Assembly: GCA_031761405.1 (NCBI GenBank)
Contig: JASEVX010000005.1
Coordinates: 30,677,127 to 30,741,126 of the forward strand
Direction of reading: 5' to 3'
DNA from: Serripes groenlandicus
Lineage: Eukaryota; Mollusca; Bivalvia; Cardiida; Cardiidae
DNA: 64,000 nucleotides
Within the stretch, counting starts at the first letter, position 1; each line of letters begins with the position of its first letter. Of this stretch, positions 19,095 to 29,558 are shown in pieces. The notes under the pieces were generated by a model, which saw only the letters and a list, made by a program, of their open reading frames with translations, made no database searches and was not told where the DNA came from. The translations under genes and the position numbers were made by a program.

Positions 19095-21242
19095 TCAAAG
19101 TGTAGCTGCTTCCCCGTCCAAGGATGGTACCTTGACCGGGAAGAACTCCTTAGATGTGACATACGTCTTAGGAGAGACCCATTCTTTCGAGATGGATCCT
19201 GGGACGAACCAGCCTGCAGCCACTGAGTCAAGAGACCTGGTTGACTGAAGCTGTTCCACCATTCTGCCCAAATTGTTAGCTTGAGGTAGTAACTGTGACG
19301 GAGTAGTGATCTCCGCATTAAGTTCCTCTAAGCTAGAAAGGTTTTTCCGACGAGGGGGAGCGTCAACCTTTGGGCACAAAGTATCCGGTACTACCCGAAA
19401 TACTTCGCTAATGGCCTGTTGAAGAGACCAACGCTCTTCAGTCGGCTCATTATCTGCAGCTGACTGGCTTCCCTCATCTTCGTTACACGAAGAGCTGGGG
19501 GAGTACCTAGTCCTCTGAATCCGATTTCGACGTCGTCTAACTGGTCTTGCAACCGGTTGATCAACGTCGGACTCAGACATGGAACTTTCCGAAGAAACCA
19601 TGTTCTGTTGGAGATCAAACGGAACGGACCCTCTCTCCGCAGCCGAGAGCGGTCGTGTTCGATCAACTGTCTGGGCATAACTAACCGTATGGGACGGTTT
19701 AGCCCTCCCTTTATCAGAATGCGCTAACGTATTCTGTTTCAGGGGTTGCCTTTCCAAGGACTGTCTATTAAATAGATGTCCCTCCGAATGCCTCGACATC
19801 CCAAAATACGTTGGGTTTTGATGCTCTCGGTAGGCTTGGAACTCCCGTCTATTTCCGACCGGTTCCATTGAATGGACCGGTGGAAGGTATTGGGGAAAAG
19901 TGTTATCTTTAACGATGTACACAGTTCCCTTTGGGGATTGAAAAGATCTCTCTGTACAAGAGTTCCCATACCCGGAGCCAGACGGGTGAATAATAGAGGT
20001 CGGTCCGTAACCTATACTCTGACTATTCGTGCACGCACTCTGTTGTTGACCCGCTATGGAATGATAATTTGTATCAATCCGGTCACTCAGTACAGAGCTC
20101 GTGCCTGGACGCGCCATGTTTGCATAAGCAATTGGCTGACTAGTTGCGTCATTAACAAATGAGCGACTGTCTGGTCGTGAGATGTTTTCATAACCGACAG
20201 GTAGTCTAGCCCCGTCATTACCAAATGACTGACTATCTCCCTGCCGCGTCATGTTCACCTGCGTGACCGGTAGGTTGGTCGTCTCATAATTAAATGATTG
20301 ATCCGAACCTTGTCTAGACATGGCTACATGCTTGACTGATTGGCTAGCCACTTCATCGTAAAATGAGTGTCTGCCTGGTCGCGTCATATTTAAATGAGTG
20401 ACCGTCTGCCTGGCCGCGTCGTAGCTATTCGACTGCAGCCCTGTCATTTCACCGCTAAGTGAATGACTACCTTGTCTAGCTATGGCAATTTGACTGACTG
20501 GCCCGGTCGTCTGACCGGTGACAGGTCGCGTCATCGCTAGATGACGCCCCGGTTGCCCGGGGACCTGTCGCGCCACGGCATTTGGGTCTTGCTTTCCAGC
20601 TCCAGCAAAACCCGGTTGACTAGTGATAGGCAGTAGTGAATCTGTTCTACCAAGAGTCTCCGGAAAACTCTGTCCGCAGACATCGTAATCCGGCACCCTG
20701 CAGCAGTCCGAAGACTGCTGTAGCTCAGGATGTGGTGTTGGTTGAGCCCCAACACCAGGCGACAGATAATGCGGTTCAAGGAAAGATGACTCCAGCACTT
20801 GAGCACTCTCTACCTTGTTTCGGTACGGTATCAGGCCCGAAGGCTTTAGTTCCCCGACCGAACAACGCGCATCCAAAGCTACCTTAACACGCTCCTCCTT
20901 GTCTCTAGCTAGACTTGGAGGTGCGTTTGTGTTAAGTGGAGTAGGTACAGCCTTAACCTTTAAGCCACTTAACACAGTCGCGGAGTCCGATTGAGAAAAC
21001 CCCTCGAACTCCGCTTCACTCGAGGATACTAGAGAAACCTTTTTAGGGGCACTCTTACCCTTTCTGCTTCTGCTAGTCTTACCCTTCTTGACCAGTTTCC
21101 ACGTAGAAACCGACCACGAAGAGCAGTACTCGCATGGTGACAGTTGTGTGCATTTAGAGCAATACACACAGTCCGGATGCGTGTCCCATGTGTCCACAGC
21201 ATGACCACACGAGCCACGCCTCCGATCACCTTTTTGTGACAT
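19095..21242 (-). CDS. DIRS gag-like ORF1, 715 codons
   Basis: It starts at the first Met of the element's sense strand, about 490 bases inside the 5' terminal repeat. An N-terminal Cys/His cluster (Cys12, His14, His22, Cys25, Cys28, Cys31, Cys37, Cys40) matches the putative zinc-binding start seen in gag-like proteins of DIRS elements. Residues about 222-390 are an imperfect tandem repeat of about 22-23 residues built around M(T/S)R(P/Q). The rest is Ser/Gln-rich and low in recognisable structure. Expected role: packaging of element RNA. The frame ends in TGA followed by CTAG and continues open beyond it. Confidence 0.75.
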   Translation of the reverse strand: MSQKGDRRRGSCGHAVDTWDTHPDCVYCSKCTQLSPCEYCSSWSVSTWKLVKKGKTSRSRKGKSAPKKVSLVSSSEAEFEGFSQSDSATVLSGLKVKAVPTPLNTNAPPSLARDKEERVKVALDARCSVGELKPSGLIPYRNKVESAQVLESSFLEPHYLSPGVGAQPTPHPELQQSSDCCRVPDYDVCGQSFPETLGRTDSLLPITSQPGFAGAGKQDPNAVARQVPGQPGRHLAMTRPVTGQTTGPVSQIAIARQGSHSLSGEMTGLQSNSYDAARQTVTHLNMTRPGRHSFYDEVASQSVKHVAMSRQGSDQSFNYETTNLPVTQVNMTRQGDSQSFGNDGARLPVGYENISRPDSRSFVNDATSQPIAYANMARPGTSSVLSDRIDTNYHSIAGQQQSACTNSQSIGYGPTSIIHPSGSGYGNSCTERSFQSPKGTVYIVKDNTFPQYLPPVHSMEPVGNRREFQAYREHQNPTYFGMSRHSEGHLFNRQSLERQPLKQNTLAHSDKGRAKPSHTVSYAQTVDRTRPLSAAERGSVPFDLQQNMVSSESSMSESDVDQPVARPVRRRRNRIQRTRYSPSSSCNEDEGSQSAADNEPTEERWSLQQAISEVFRVVPDTLCPKVDAPPRRKNLSSLEELNAEITTPSQLLPQANNLGRMVEQLQSTRSLDSVAAGWFVPGSISKEWVSPKTYVTSKEFFPVKVPSLDGEAATL
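20075..20579. repeat. Minisatellite inside the gag-like ORF
   Basis: Six to eight imperfect units of about 66-69 bp keep the reading frame. Sense-strand units contain the codons for M-T/S-R-P/Q and then a Ser-Phe pair. Earlier units are shorter, at about 48-51 bp. Confidence 0.7.
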
Positions 21243-21728
21243 ATTTATGATTCAAATATATACGAAAAGAACACAAAATAACACCAAAAAAAATTTTCTC
21301 AAATTTTTTTCTACTTTTTATTTTTCTACCCGAGTGACAACCCGGAACGTATATAATCTATAAACAAAATTTATAAATTTTTGTCTATGTTATAATTACA
21401 TGTAAATACAACAACATCATAAGTATCATCTATAACGGGATTGGAAACTCATCGTTAACTTAAGTCTTGAACTCAATTACGTTCCGCACCCGAAGACATT
21501 AACTGAAAATAATGGGTGGGGTAACCACCTCGTGCTTTTCAGCTAGCTGTCGCCTACAAAAACAAGCAATTACAACAATAATTTAAACATTTAAATGCAG
21601 TTGAAAATCTGTTAATGCAGTTATATAACTGAATGAACAACTAAATAAGGCAATAGGCCTTAAAAAGCCAAGAAAAGAATAATTAGAAAATAATGTGTAA
21701 ATTCTTAGCTGTCTAGCTGGTGGATCCA
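21243..21728 (-). other. DIRS 5' untranslated region
   Basis: Between the 5' terminal repeat and the gag start. It is AT-rich with no sustained coding frame, and contains the region that would be the leader. Confidence 0.6.
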
Positions 21729-21877
21729 GAAATGAAAGTGGCAAGATATCACGTGCTTTCCCGCTCTTACGGGCAACCGTGTATATCACATATACGTGAG
21801 GAATACGCAAGGCGAGTTCTTTTTCTGGATGAATTAAGGGTGTAGAGATTATATATCAGGTATTAAATGACTGGTAA
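21729..21877. repeat. DIRS inverted terminal repeat, 5' side
   Basis: The inverted partner of 15037-15178, with six extra bases in a ttctttttctgg stretch. The outermost 20 bases to 21897 are unique to this side and reappear, reverse complemented, in the internal complementary region. Confidence 0.93.
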
Positions 21878-22009
21878 TGTATTTTTGACATAAAAATTAA
21901 ATATTCTAATAGAATTTGAAATTCTATTTTGTAAATTGTTATTCATTCAAAAAGCCTTTAAAACCCTCATAAGCTCATAATAAGTTATTTTATCTTTTGT
22001 CATAATGTT

Positions 22010-22242
22010 TTAACCCTTTCCCACCTGCAGACGCATTTAGACGCAATAGCAGCAGAGGTATTTTGAAAACATTGTGGCAAAAGGTGAAATTAATCATAAT
22101 GAACAATTTCTCCTTTGGCCACAATGTTTTCAACTAACTATATTTAATAATAAAACTGTCATTAATGGAGATTTTTCACATTTGTGAAAAGATGTTTTCA
22201 AAGGCGTCTGCTACATATTTGTTGTGTGTGGGAAAGGGTTAA
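22010..22242 (+). mobile_element. TTAA MITE, C-type, full length
   Basis: TTAA lies at both ends. It has the cacctgcagacgcattta start and the tgtgtgggaaaggg right tip. Confidence 0.88.
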
Positions 22243-22574
22243 ACACTATTCAAAAAAGGCATACTACCATTGATGTAGATTTTCCAATTGTTTATATGTT
22301 GTAACGGCTGCCGTTGTAACTTGCTTGGAAAAATGAATATGTATTTAGAATGATTGTTGAATTCAAGCCTATTATGAGCTTGACAGCTAATATGAAAATT
22401 AAATCTACTTAAGATGTGTATGGGCTTTTGGATTGAATGTCAGATGTCTAAAAAAAAAAAATGAGATAATACACTGTGTTCTATTTTTGGTCAGGTTATA
22501 CAAAAGCCAACCTTTGGCATTTTGTGACAAGAGAAGTTTCGGATCAGCCTGCAGTTCCTGACAGTCTAATCACA
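22243..22574. other. No recognised feature
   Basis: AT-rich DNA with no motif shared with the rest of the window and no convincing ORF. Confidence 0.5.
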
Positions 22575-23242
22575 ATGGTCCAACTGTGCTTATGTCGTGG
22601 CGATTCGTCCGTCGTCCGTCCGTCCGTAAACAATTTCTTGTTAACACGATACAATCTTCAAACTTATACAGTAGTTAGATATCCATGAGAGCTTGGTTCC
22701 TTTCGAAAACCAGCCAGATCTGCCCATGCATGACTGGATTATGGCCCTTGAAATGGTCAAAATTGCTATGATAGAGCTTGTTAACACGATACAGTCTCTT
22801 TTTTTTTTATTGTATCTCAATCAAACTTATACAGTAGTTAGATATCCATGAGAGCTTGATTCCTTTCGAAAACCAGCCAGATCTGCCCATGCATGACTGG
22901 ATTATGGCCCTTGAAATGGTCAAAATTGCTATAATAGAGCTTGTTAACACGATACAGTCCTTATTTTTGATTGTATCTCAATCAAACTTATACAGTAGTT
23001 AGATATCCATGAGAGTTTGGTTCATTTCTAAAAAACGGCCAGATCTACCCATGCATGGCTGGATTATGGCCCTTGAAATTGTCAAAATTGCTATAATACA
23101 GATTGTGAACACAATAGAGCTTCCATTTACTATCTGATCTTCACCAAACTTAGATGGTATTTGAATATTGATGACATATTGGTTCCTTTTGAAACAAGCC
23201 AGATCAATGCCAGTAGAGCATAGGCCCTCATGGGCCTCTTGT
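22575..23242 (+). repeat. Tandem-core repeat (family H4), 5' hairpin missing
   Basis: It starts at 'cttatgtcgtggcgattcgt', then gtccgtcgtccgtccgtccg. Four units of about 145-150 bp follow, with 'cttatacagtagttagatat' and 'catgcatgactggattatgg'. It ends 'agcataggccctcatgggcc' and tcttgttc. The inverted, longer relative is at 58173-59360. Confidence 0.8.
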
Positions 23243-23245
23243 TCA

Positions 23246-23297
23246 AAGTTTTCCATAGTTGTCTGCTGCTGATTTGTTGTATGTGGGAAAGAGTTAA
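23246..23297 (+). mobile_element. TTAA MITE, right end only
   Basis: 'gttgtctgctgctgatttgt' leads to tgtgggaaagagttaa directly after the H4 repeat. Confidence 0.6.
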
Positions 23298-23676
23298 AAT
23301 GAGACATGCAATGACAAAAATCTAGCTATAAAAGAACGTAATTTGATCCTTATCGCATTAAATGTGTAAACCTCAAGAGAGTCTGTTTTTTATGTGACAT
23401 GGCTCATTTATCTCCGAAGAAGAACAGAAAATCAATTCTTTTGGTCCACTGGACAGCGCTACCCAATTACAGATATCTACCATAAAACAAATGGCGATTT
23501 CAGGTCTTATTGACTTTTTCTAGTTTGGCATCATTTAAAGTTACTTTGTCATAAATCCAGTAGGGCTACATTTCTTATCTTTTGTCAAAAGCTCCATCTG
23601 TGTTTATATTTCATGTAGATGGACAGTGAAGGCTCATTTTTCAATCTTCTTAAAAATAACCAAGTCCAAAAATCGC
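23298..23676. other. No recognised feature
   Basis: No repeat shared within the window and no coding signal seen. Confidence 0.5.
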
Positions 23677-23843
23677 TTAACCCTTTCCCACATACAACAA
23701 ACTTTGAGAAATTGATAGTAGAAAACATGGTGACGAATGGAGAATTTGCTTGTTTAGAGCAATTTCTTCTTTCGTTGCCATGTTTTCAAAAAGCTGTCTG
23801 CTGCAAAGGCGTCAAAATGCATCTATATGAGGGACAGGGTTAA
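23677..23843 (-). mobile_element. TTAA MITE, internally deleted
   Basis: TTAA at both ends, 167 bp. Part of the B arm is missing after ttaaccctttcccacatac. Confidence 0.8.
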
Positions 23844-24084
23844 TTTGAAAGGTCTTGAATGTAACTAAGTTTTTTTCCTACCTGAGCTTGAACTTTACAA
23901 AGACCCAAAAATGGAATTAACCTTTTGCCTGTTACAGTCCAATCAAGACACCCTTACAGAAAGTCGCTTTGAAAATATTGGGGGAAAAGGAAAAAACTGC
24001 TCTTAATAAGGTATTTTTTTCTCGAGATATAGTTGTAGTTTAACTCGAATCCCTATTTATGTGATGTAAAATCTGGTATGCAAC

Positions 24085-24400
24085 GATTAAGACCCCATTC
24101 TGCCTGAAGTGTCTTAATTGGCCGTATTGCTTCAGCAATTCCGGTCTATAGATTGGCGATGTCCGTCCGTCTGTCCGTCTGTCCATCTGTCTGTCTGTCT
24201 GTCAACATTTTGGTTAAAGTTTCAGGTTGAGGCAAAATCTCAGCACTGGAAAGGGTTACAAACTTGAAACTTTGCCTGAAAGTAACCAGTAACAAGTTCT
24301 ATTGATTTCTATGGTTACTTTGACCTTGACCTTGGTTTGTCGATTTTCAAGGTCAAATTGCCGACAATCCGGCCTTACGGCTTCAGCGGTTTCTTGTTTT
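24085..24400 (+). repeat. Hairpin-ended repeat (family H6), short
   Basis: The start has 'tattgcttcagcaattccgg' (hairpin ttgcttcagcaa), then gtccgtccgtctgtccgtct. It ends 'ccggccttacggcttcagcg' and gtttcttgtttt. There is only one unit-length core. Confidence 0.65.
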
Positions 24401-24601
24401 AAAGTGACATTTTCATAGATTTTTTTCTTCTTCACATACCATCATGTAAATGGCTTTTATTGTATGGCATAAGTATTCTATGTCTACATCTCCCAAAGGA
24501 AATTTTGTATGACAAGAATAAAGCTGTTTGAAGATGGAACAATGGGGACAAATGTTCTGTTTATCTTTTCCAACTGACTGCTGCTAAGACGTCTGTCTCT
24601 A

Positions 24602-24760
24602 TTAACCCACATACAGCAAATCTGCAGCAGACGACTTTGAAAATGTCTATTATTCTCTATAATTGTAGGTATAATTACTGAAAAAGTAATTTATCCTTTT
24701 GTCGCAATGTTTTCAAAAGTCGTCTGCTTCAGATGCATCTATAGGTGGGAAAGGGTTTAA
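24602..24760 (-). mobile_element. TTAA MITE, short form
   Basis: 159 bp between TTAA sites. The left tip reads only cccacatacagc. Confidence 0.7.
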
Positions 24761-25272
24761 ATGAGATGTTATAGTCTGTATACAATAAAGCAGTAAGTGA
24801 CTGTGAAAGGCGCCTGTGAGTTTGGTCTATAAATCTCCCAGGATTTGAATGTTACAGTAATTTCTTGGGTTTAAATCTAGTTATGGATTTCTCATGACCA
24901 ATGGTTCCCTCAGTTGGGACTGTGTTTATTCACTCGTAAAATCATGTCTGAGATGGTGAAAGTAGTGTGTCCATTCAGCAGTTTCTCTATCAAGATTCAT
25001 AGGTTCTTTGCATGCATAATGCTGTAGTGTTTTCCCTGATATACCTTGTTAACTCGTCTGTTTCAGACAGAAAAGCTAATCATTCGAAAAACCTCGGTGA
25101 TGAATGTTTCACCAATTATGATGAAAGATGACGGAATTACCCGAGGTGCTCTTGTTGAAATCTAGCTTTGCTGCAGGTCACATATCGATGGCTTCAAGCA
25201 AAACTGTCAGATCTTGTAACAAGATGTAGTTACAACCGTTTTGCAGAAAGCCCATGCTATGAAAATATTATA
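24761..25272. other. No clear feature
   Basis: A small inverted pair (cctcggtgatg near 25093, cccgaggtg near 25149) followed by ctcttgttg hints at a decayed hairpin-ended repeat. The rest is unassigned. Confidence 0.35.
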
Positions 25273-25825
25273 GAAACAAGAGGGTCATGATGGCCCTAGA
25301 TCGCTCACCTGAGTTAAGCAATGAGATTTCTAATGCAAAACACATGACAAAGTCTCAAACTGCTGAAATCAAAAATGCAGTGTTGAAAAGATTTTCCTTC
25401 AATTTTGCCTAGTGACCTAGTTTTAGAGTCCATATGACCCATATTCAAACCTCACCTATATATCATTTTTACAAACATTCTGACAAAAGTTTAAAGCTCA
25501 AATGAAGCAAGAAATGCAACCTCTAGAGTGTAAAAAATATTTTCCTTCAATTTGACCTAATGACCTAGTTTTTGACCCAATATGACCGATACACAAACTT
25601 GGCCTTGATATCATGAAGACAAACATTTTGGCTGACATATCATCATGACAACTATTCTGATAAAGAGTGTTAACAAGTGTTTCCTTCAAACTGACCTAGT
25701 GACCTAGTTTTTGACCTCATATGACCCAGTTTCAAACCCGAAAACCTGATAAACTGTCATGAAGATCGGATGCAAAATGTAGCTTGTAGAGTGTTAACAA
25801 GATGGACAGGTGATGGACAAAATGT
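25273..25825 (-). repeat. Tandem-core repeat (family H2), inverted, truncated
   Basis: It opens with aaacaagagggtcatgatgg and ccctagatcgctcacctga, the reverse complement of the H2 terminus. Three units follow, with tgacctagtttttgaccc. The hairpin start is missing at the far end. Confidence 0.75.
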
Positions 25826-26346
25826 GATCCAAATTCCAAATCCCTGATGCTCACCACTAGGCCAAGGTGGATGCCACTTGAAAAGATTGTGTGAAATTGC
25901 TCATTATAAAAAATTGCTCCTTTCTCCACAATGTTTTTAAAAGTGATCTATCTGCTACAGAGGCGTCTAAAAAAACAGATAATATTTGATAACATTTTAC
26001 TTTTAACCAATTTCAGGAGTGCAAAATCCCTTAGCCAATACCTCTTGCCTCATTATTTTGTTTAATTATGTCTTTTGTACTGTCTGTATCTCCCTTTTAA
26101 TTTTTCGATTTTGAGCCAAGCCCAAATCTTTTAATTTGTTATTCATATAATAAGTTGGATTTTAAAAGTTAACAGATGGATAATATAGGGACAATGAGTA
26201 CAAGAGAATCGGCTACAAGTCTAGTTTGGTACCCTGCGAACTATAGTTAATTAGTAATCCAACCATATGGACCATATTATTAGCAATTTCTCCATTTGTT
26301 GTCGTTTTCTGCTGCAGAGGCGTCATAAAGCGTTGGAAAAGGTTAA
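25826..26346. other. SINE and MITE fragments
   Basis: Bases 25826-25875 resemble an inverted SINE head (ccaaatccctgatgctcacc). Bases 25878-25970 and 26279-26346 are TTAA MITE remnants; the latter ends gttggaaaaggttaa. In between nothing is recognised. Confidence 0.4.
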
Positions 26347-26347
26347 T

Positions 26348-26577
26348 TTAACCCTTTCCCTCATATAGACTCTTTTTGACTCCTCTGCCGCAGACTGCTT
26401 TTTGAAAACATAGTGACAAAAGAAGAAATTGCACAAAACATGCAATTTCTCCTTTTGCCACAATGTTTTCCACTTTTTGTCATAGGTTATCCATTCAGTT
26501 ATAGAGATTTACCATTTTTTTACAAAATATGTTCAAAGTCGTCTGCTGCAGAATTGTGGTATGAGGGAAAGGGTTAA
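26348..26577 (+). mobile_element. TTAA MITE, full length
   Basis: 230 bp with TTAA at both ends. The A-arm tip is slightly altered (tatagactctttttgact). Confidence 0.9.
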
Positions 26578-26693
26578 AAGAAAGAAATGCTAAATACTTT
26601 CTGAGTATGATCAGATCATGAAAATCTTGATTAATGGAACTAATTTGGAGAATATTTAATATAATACCTTATACTTTGAGAAAAGTATGTATG

Positions 26694-26892
26694 TTGGGGT
26701 TTTCAACATCATTTTACAGTTATATCACGGCCACAGTTCTCTTATTCATGGTACCTGGCTAATCAAACAAGTATTCGGCTAGGAAATGGGCCTTGCCCAA
26801 GAGCACTCCACCATGACCACAGTGCTGCGACTGGGGATCGAACATGGGACACCCCGTTCCAAATCACCAATGCTAACTACTCAGCCAAGGCG
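26694..26892 (-). repeat. tRNA-derived SINE, inverted
   Basis: The tail complement (gttttcaacatcattttaca, ttatatcacggccac) leads into 'ggaaatgggccttgcccaag', a B-box complement (ggggatcgaacatggga) and an A-box remnant. Confidence 0.7.
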
Positions 26893-27008
26893 GATTTCTG
26901 AAAAGCATATTGCTTATATCGTTTTCCTTCCATGTTTATCAATCGTTCCAGCAGCAGAGGTATCAAAGGTTGCATGTATCCAGGAGAGAACTTATAAACA
27001 GCTGTAGA

Positions 27009-27466
27009 ATAAACCTTTTCCTACATGCAGACAATTTGCTACTTGTTTGCATCAGAAGCCTTTTGATAACGTTGTTGAGGGAATAGTAGAAATAGCTCAT
27101 AATAATAAATTACTCCTTTTGCTGCAATGTTTTCTTCTCTATTAAATAATTGTATTAGATATTGTATTTTCCATATTTTTGTATTGATGTCAAAGACATC
27201 TGCTTCAGATTTGACTTACATTGGAAAGGGTTAATCCTTTTACACTTATAGCCGCATTCTGACACATCTGCAGCAGACGACTTTTGAAAACAGTTTGGCA
27301 AAAGGACAAAAATGCTCATAATGAGCAATTTCTCCTTTTGCCATACTGTTTTGAACTTTACTCAAGAAATATGTTTTCATTTTTTGAAGTTTTCCATAGT
27401 TTTGACTACTCGTAGATGTTTTCAAAGTCGTCTGCTGCAGATGTGTTGTATGTGGAGAATAGTTAA
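27009..27466 (+). mobile_element. Two TTAA MITEs sharing a TTAA
   Basis: The first runs to the TTAA at 27231 and is diverged. That TTAA starts the second copy, ending gtggagaatagttaa. The second keeps gcagcagacgacttttgaaa and tcgtctgctgcagatgtg. Confidence 0.65.
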
Positions 27467-27804
27467 CAACACAAGATAATAAAGAAAAGGCTTCAACAAT
27501 ATTCACTGAGATGAACTTTAGAAAATTCCAGACAGACTACAGCTGTGTATTATCAATGAAAATACTTCGTAATTGATCAGTATGTCATGTAAGAACAGCC
27601 TGTTAGTCTGGCAATACAACCTACGGAAACAGGAAGTGAATTTAATTCCTGCTAAACTTGACAGACAATAAAAGATAAAGAGTTTGTGTGGAAAATGTTG
27701 CAAGATTTTAACAGGGTGATATTTTGGAAATTGTTACACTATTGCACTTTCGATGTGGAAAATGTACGTGTCTGTATGTGGGAAAGGGTCAAATTATTAA
27801 AAAG
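27467..27804. other. No recognised feature
   Basis: No repeat or coding signal is seen, apart from a stray gtgggaaagggtcaa near 27777 resembling a MITE tip. Confidence 0.45.
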
Positions 27805-27902
27805 TTTTACCCCTTCCCACATACAACAAATCGGCAGCAGACAACTTTGAAAACCTCCATGCAAAAACAAGGAAAATCTCTATAAATGAAGGTACAAGAG
27901 AA
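27805..27902 (-). mobile_element. TTAA MITE, left part only
   Basis: It starts taccccttcccacatacaac and stops after tctctataaatgaagg, where a hairpin-bounded segment begins. Confidence 0.6.
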
Positions 27903-28365
27903 AGTTGATGCAAGGCATCAATGTCGCCGGAAAAGACTGCATTGATTTATTTATGTATTCTTGACTTTCCTTAATCTATTCAAACATTTGCTTATAAATT
28001 TTATATTCATACCTATACATTAGGGTATCTATAAAAAATTAACGAAATGTGTACACATTTATCTTGGCTTAAATTTAATTTTGCTGTTGTTACTTATTTA
28101 AATAATAGTATTCATTCATATAATTTCAATGTTTGTCAATCTTATTCGAATCACAAGGTAAATATCCTGGTATTGCTTTAAAGGGAGGTAATTTGAAGAA
28201 AACAAAAGTCTTCAAAAGGAGAAATATATCAGCATTACCGTCTACAGTTTAAATTGTTCTATTGTTTGTGGATTTAAAAATGTTCTTTTTTTCTTATTTC
28301 TACATGTACAACGAAATATTGCGGCTTCTCTTTGACGCTTTGCGTCAAACATTCGTCTTGTACTT
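27903..28365. repeat. Hairpin-bounded segment, possible repeat
   Basis: The left edge contains gatgcaaggcatc followed by aatgtcgccgg; the same hairpin and gacgccg sequel occur at 34744. The right edge contains tttgacgctttgcgtcaaa then cattcgtcttgt. The layout is like the hairpin-ended repeats, but the interior is unfamiliar. Confidence 0.4.
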
Positions 28366-28927
28366 GTCTAAAATAAAATAATATCACTCGCTTTTTCATA
28401 TCGAAATGCGCATGCGCGAAAATCGATGTTAAAGGTCACTAAACTACACAACAGAATAGGGTCTATATTTAGCTTAGAAACAGTTCCTACTTTAGATATT
28501 CATGGATTAACATTATTAAATGAATTCTACACAAATCAAGACATCTCTTTGAACATGAAAACAACATTTAGTAAGTTAAAATTGCTATTAAAAGGAGAAT
28601 CCGAAATTGACCTCAATGATGACACATAAGAGTCTGCATTAGGGGGTGTTGGTTCACGTCTTGAAGGGACCACTTTTGTCTTCGTAAATAAGACAAAAAA
28701 CTTAAATGCGAGTGAAATAAAAAAAACTGCAAACATTAAAAAATCGGAATATTTATTTCATTTTAGATGTGTCATTTATTAGTGTTCGTAAACAACCACA
28801 ATTGTAATATGTTCAAATCATCTAGATTTGTTTCTTTCTAATAATAAGCCGCCCTCCCATGTGATTTCCGAAAACCTATTAAAAATAGAAGTCGCTGGCT
28901 TCTGCCCGGCGACTAATAATTACTGAA
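28366..28927. other. No recognised feature
   Basis: It contains a 67-codon plus-strand open frame (28426-28629) without recognisable similarity or splice context. No claim is made for it. Confidence 0.4.
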
Positions 28928-29017
28928 CATTTTGAGCAATTTCTCCTTTAGCCACAATGTTTTTAAGTCACCTGATGCAGTGGCGTCAGAATGCATCTGT
29001 ATATGGGAAAGGGTTAA
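28928..29017 (-). mobile_element. TTAA MITE, right half
   Basis: It enters at gagcaatttctcctttagcc and ends gtatatgggaaagggttaa. Confidence 0.65.
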
Positions 29018-29043
29018 CATTTATCAAATTAAGATGATACTTA

Positions 29044-29259
29044 TTAACCCTTTCCCTCATACGGCAATTCTGCAGCAGACGACTTTGAACATATGTTGTG
29101 AAAAAATAGAATTTCTCTATAATTGAATGGATAACCTATGACTAAAAGTGGAAAACATTGTGACAAAAGGTGAAGCAATTTCTTCTTTTGTTACTATGTT
29201 TTCAAAAAGCCGTCTGCTGCAGAGGCTTCAGAAAGCGTCTATATGAAAGAAAGGGTTAA
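29044..29259 (-). mobile_element. TTAA MITE, near complete
   Basis: TTAA at both ends. About 14 bases of the inner hairpin are deleted (aaaaggtgaagcaatttctt). Confidence 0.85.
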
Positions 29260-29324
29260 CTTTTAGATATATCTGCAGCAGACAGGTTTGAAAACTATGG
29301 ACATATAATTGAAGGTATCATTAT

Positions 29325-29558
29325 TTAACCCTTTCCCTCATACGACAATTCTGCAGCAGACGACTTTGAACATATTTTGTCAAAACATAGAAAATCTCTA
29401 TAATTGAACGGATAACCTATGACTAAAAGTGGAAAACATTGTGGCAAAAGAAGAAATTGCTTGTTTTGAGCAATTTCTTCTTTTGTCACTTTGTTTTCAA
29501 AAAGCCGTCTGCTGCTGACGCGTCTGAAAGCGACTATAATTATGAGGGAAAGGGTTAA
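29325..29558 (-). mobile_element. TTAA MITE, full length
   Basis: TTAA at both ends. The A arm has small insertions near its tip (gcgactataattatgaggg). Confidence 0.88.

Larger units (their letters stand above)
14996..21897 (-). mobile_element. DIRS-like tyrosine-recombinase retrotransposon
   Basis: About 6.9 kb, read on the minus strand. Order 5' to 3': inverted terminal repeat, gag-like ORF, reverse transcriptase/RNase H frame, tyrosine recombinase frame overlapping it, internal complementary region, second inverted terminal repeat. There is no integrase, no direct LTR pair and no target duplication at the edges. These are the defining traits of DIRS elements, which insert a circular intermediate with a tyrosine recombinase. 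Boundaries come from where the internal complementary region stops matching each outer arm (left at about 14996, right at about 21897). Stops in gag and pol make this copy non-autonomous as written. The family is known from animals including molluscs. Whether this lineage has been described I cannot tell. Confidence 0.93.

Noticed and set aside
14996..21897. LTR retrotransposon or endogenous retrovirus as an alternative for the 6.9-kb element
   Set aside because: Terminal repeats are inverted, there is no integrase or protease, and a tyrosine recombinase with full catalytic set is present.
28426..28629. 67-codon open frame in otherwise unassigned DNA
   Set aside because: No similarity recognised, no splice or promoter context, and length expected by chance.
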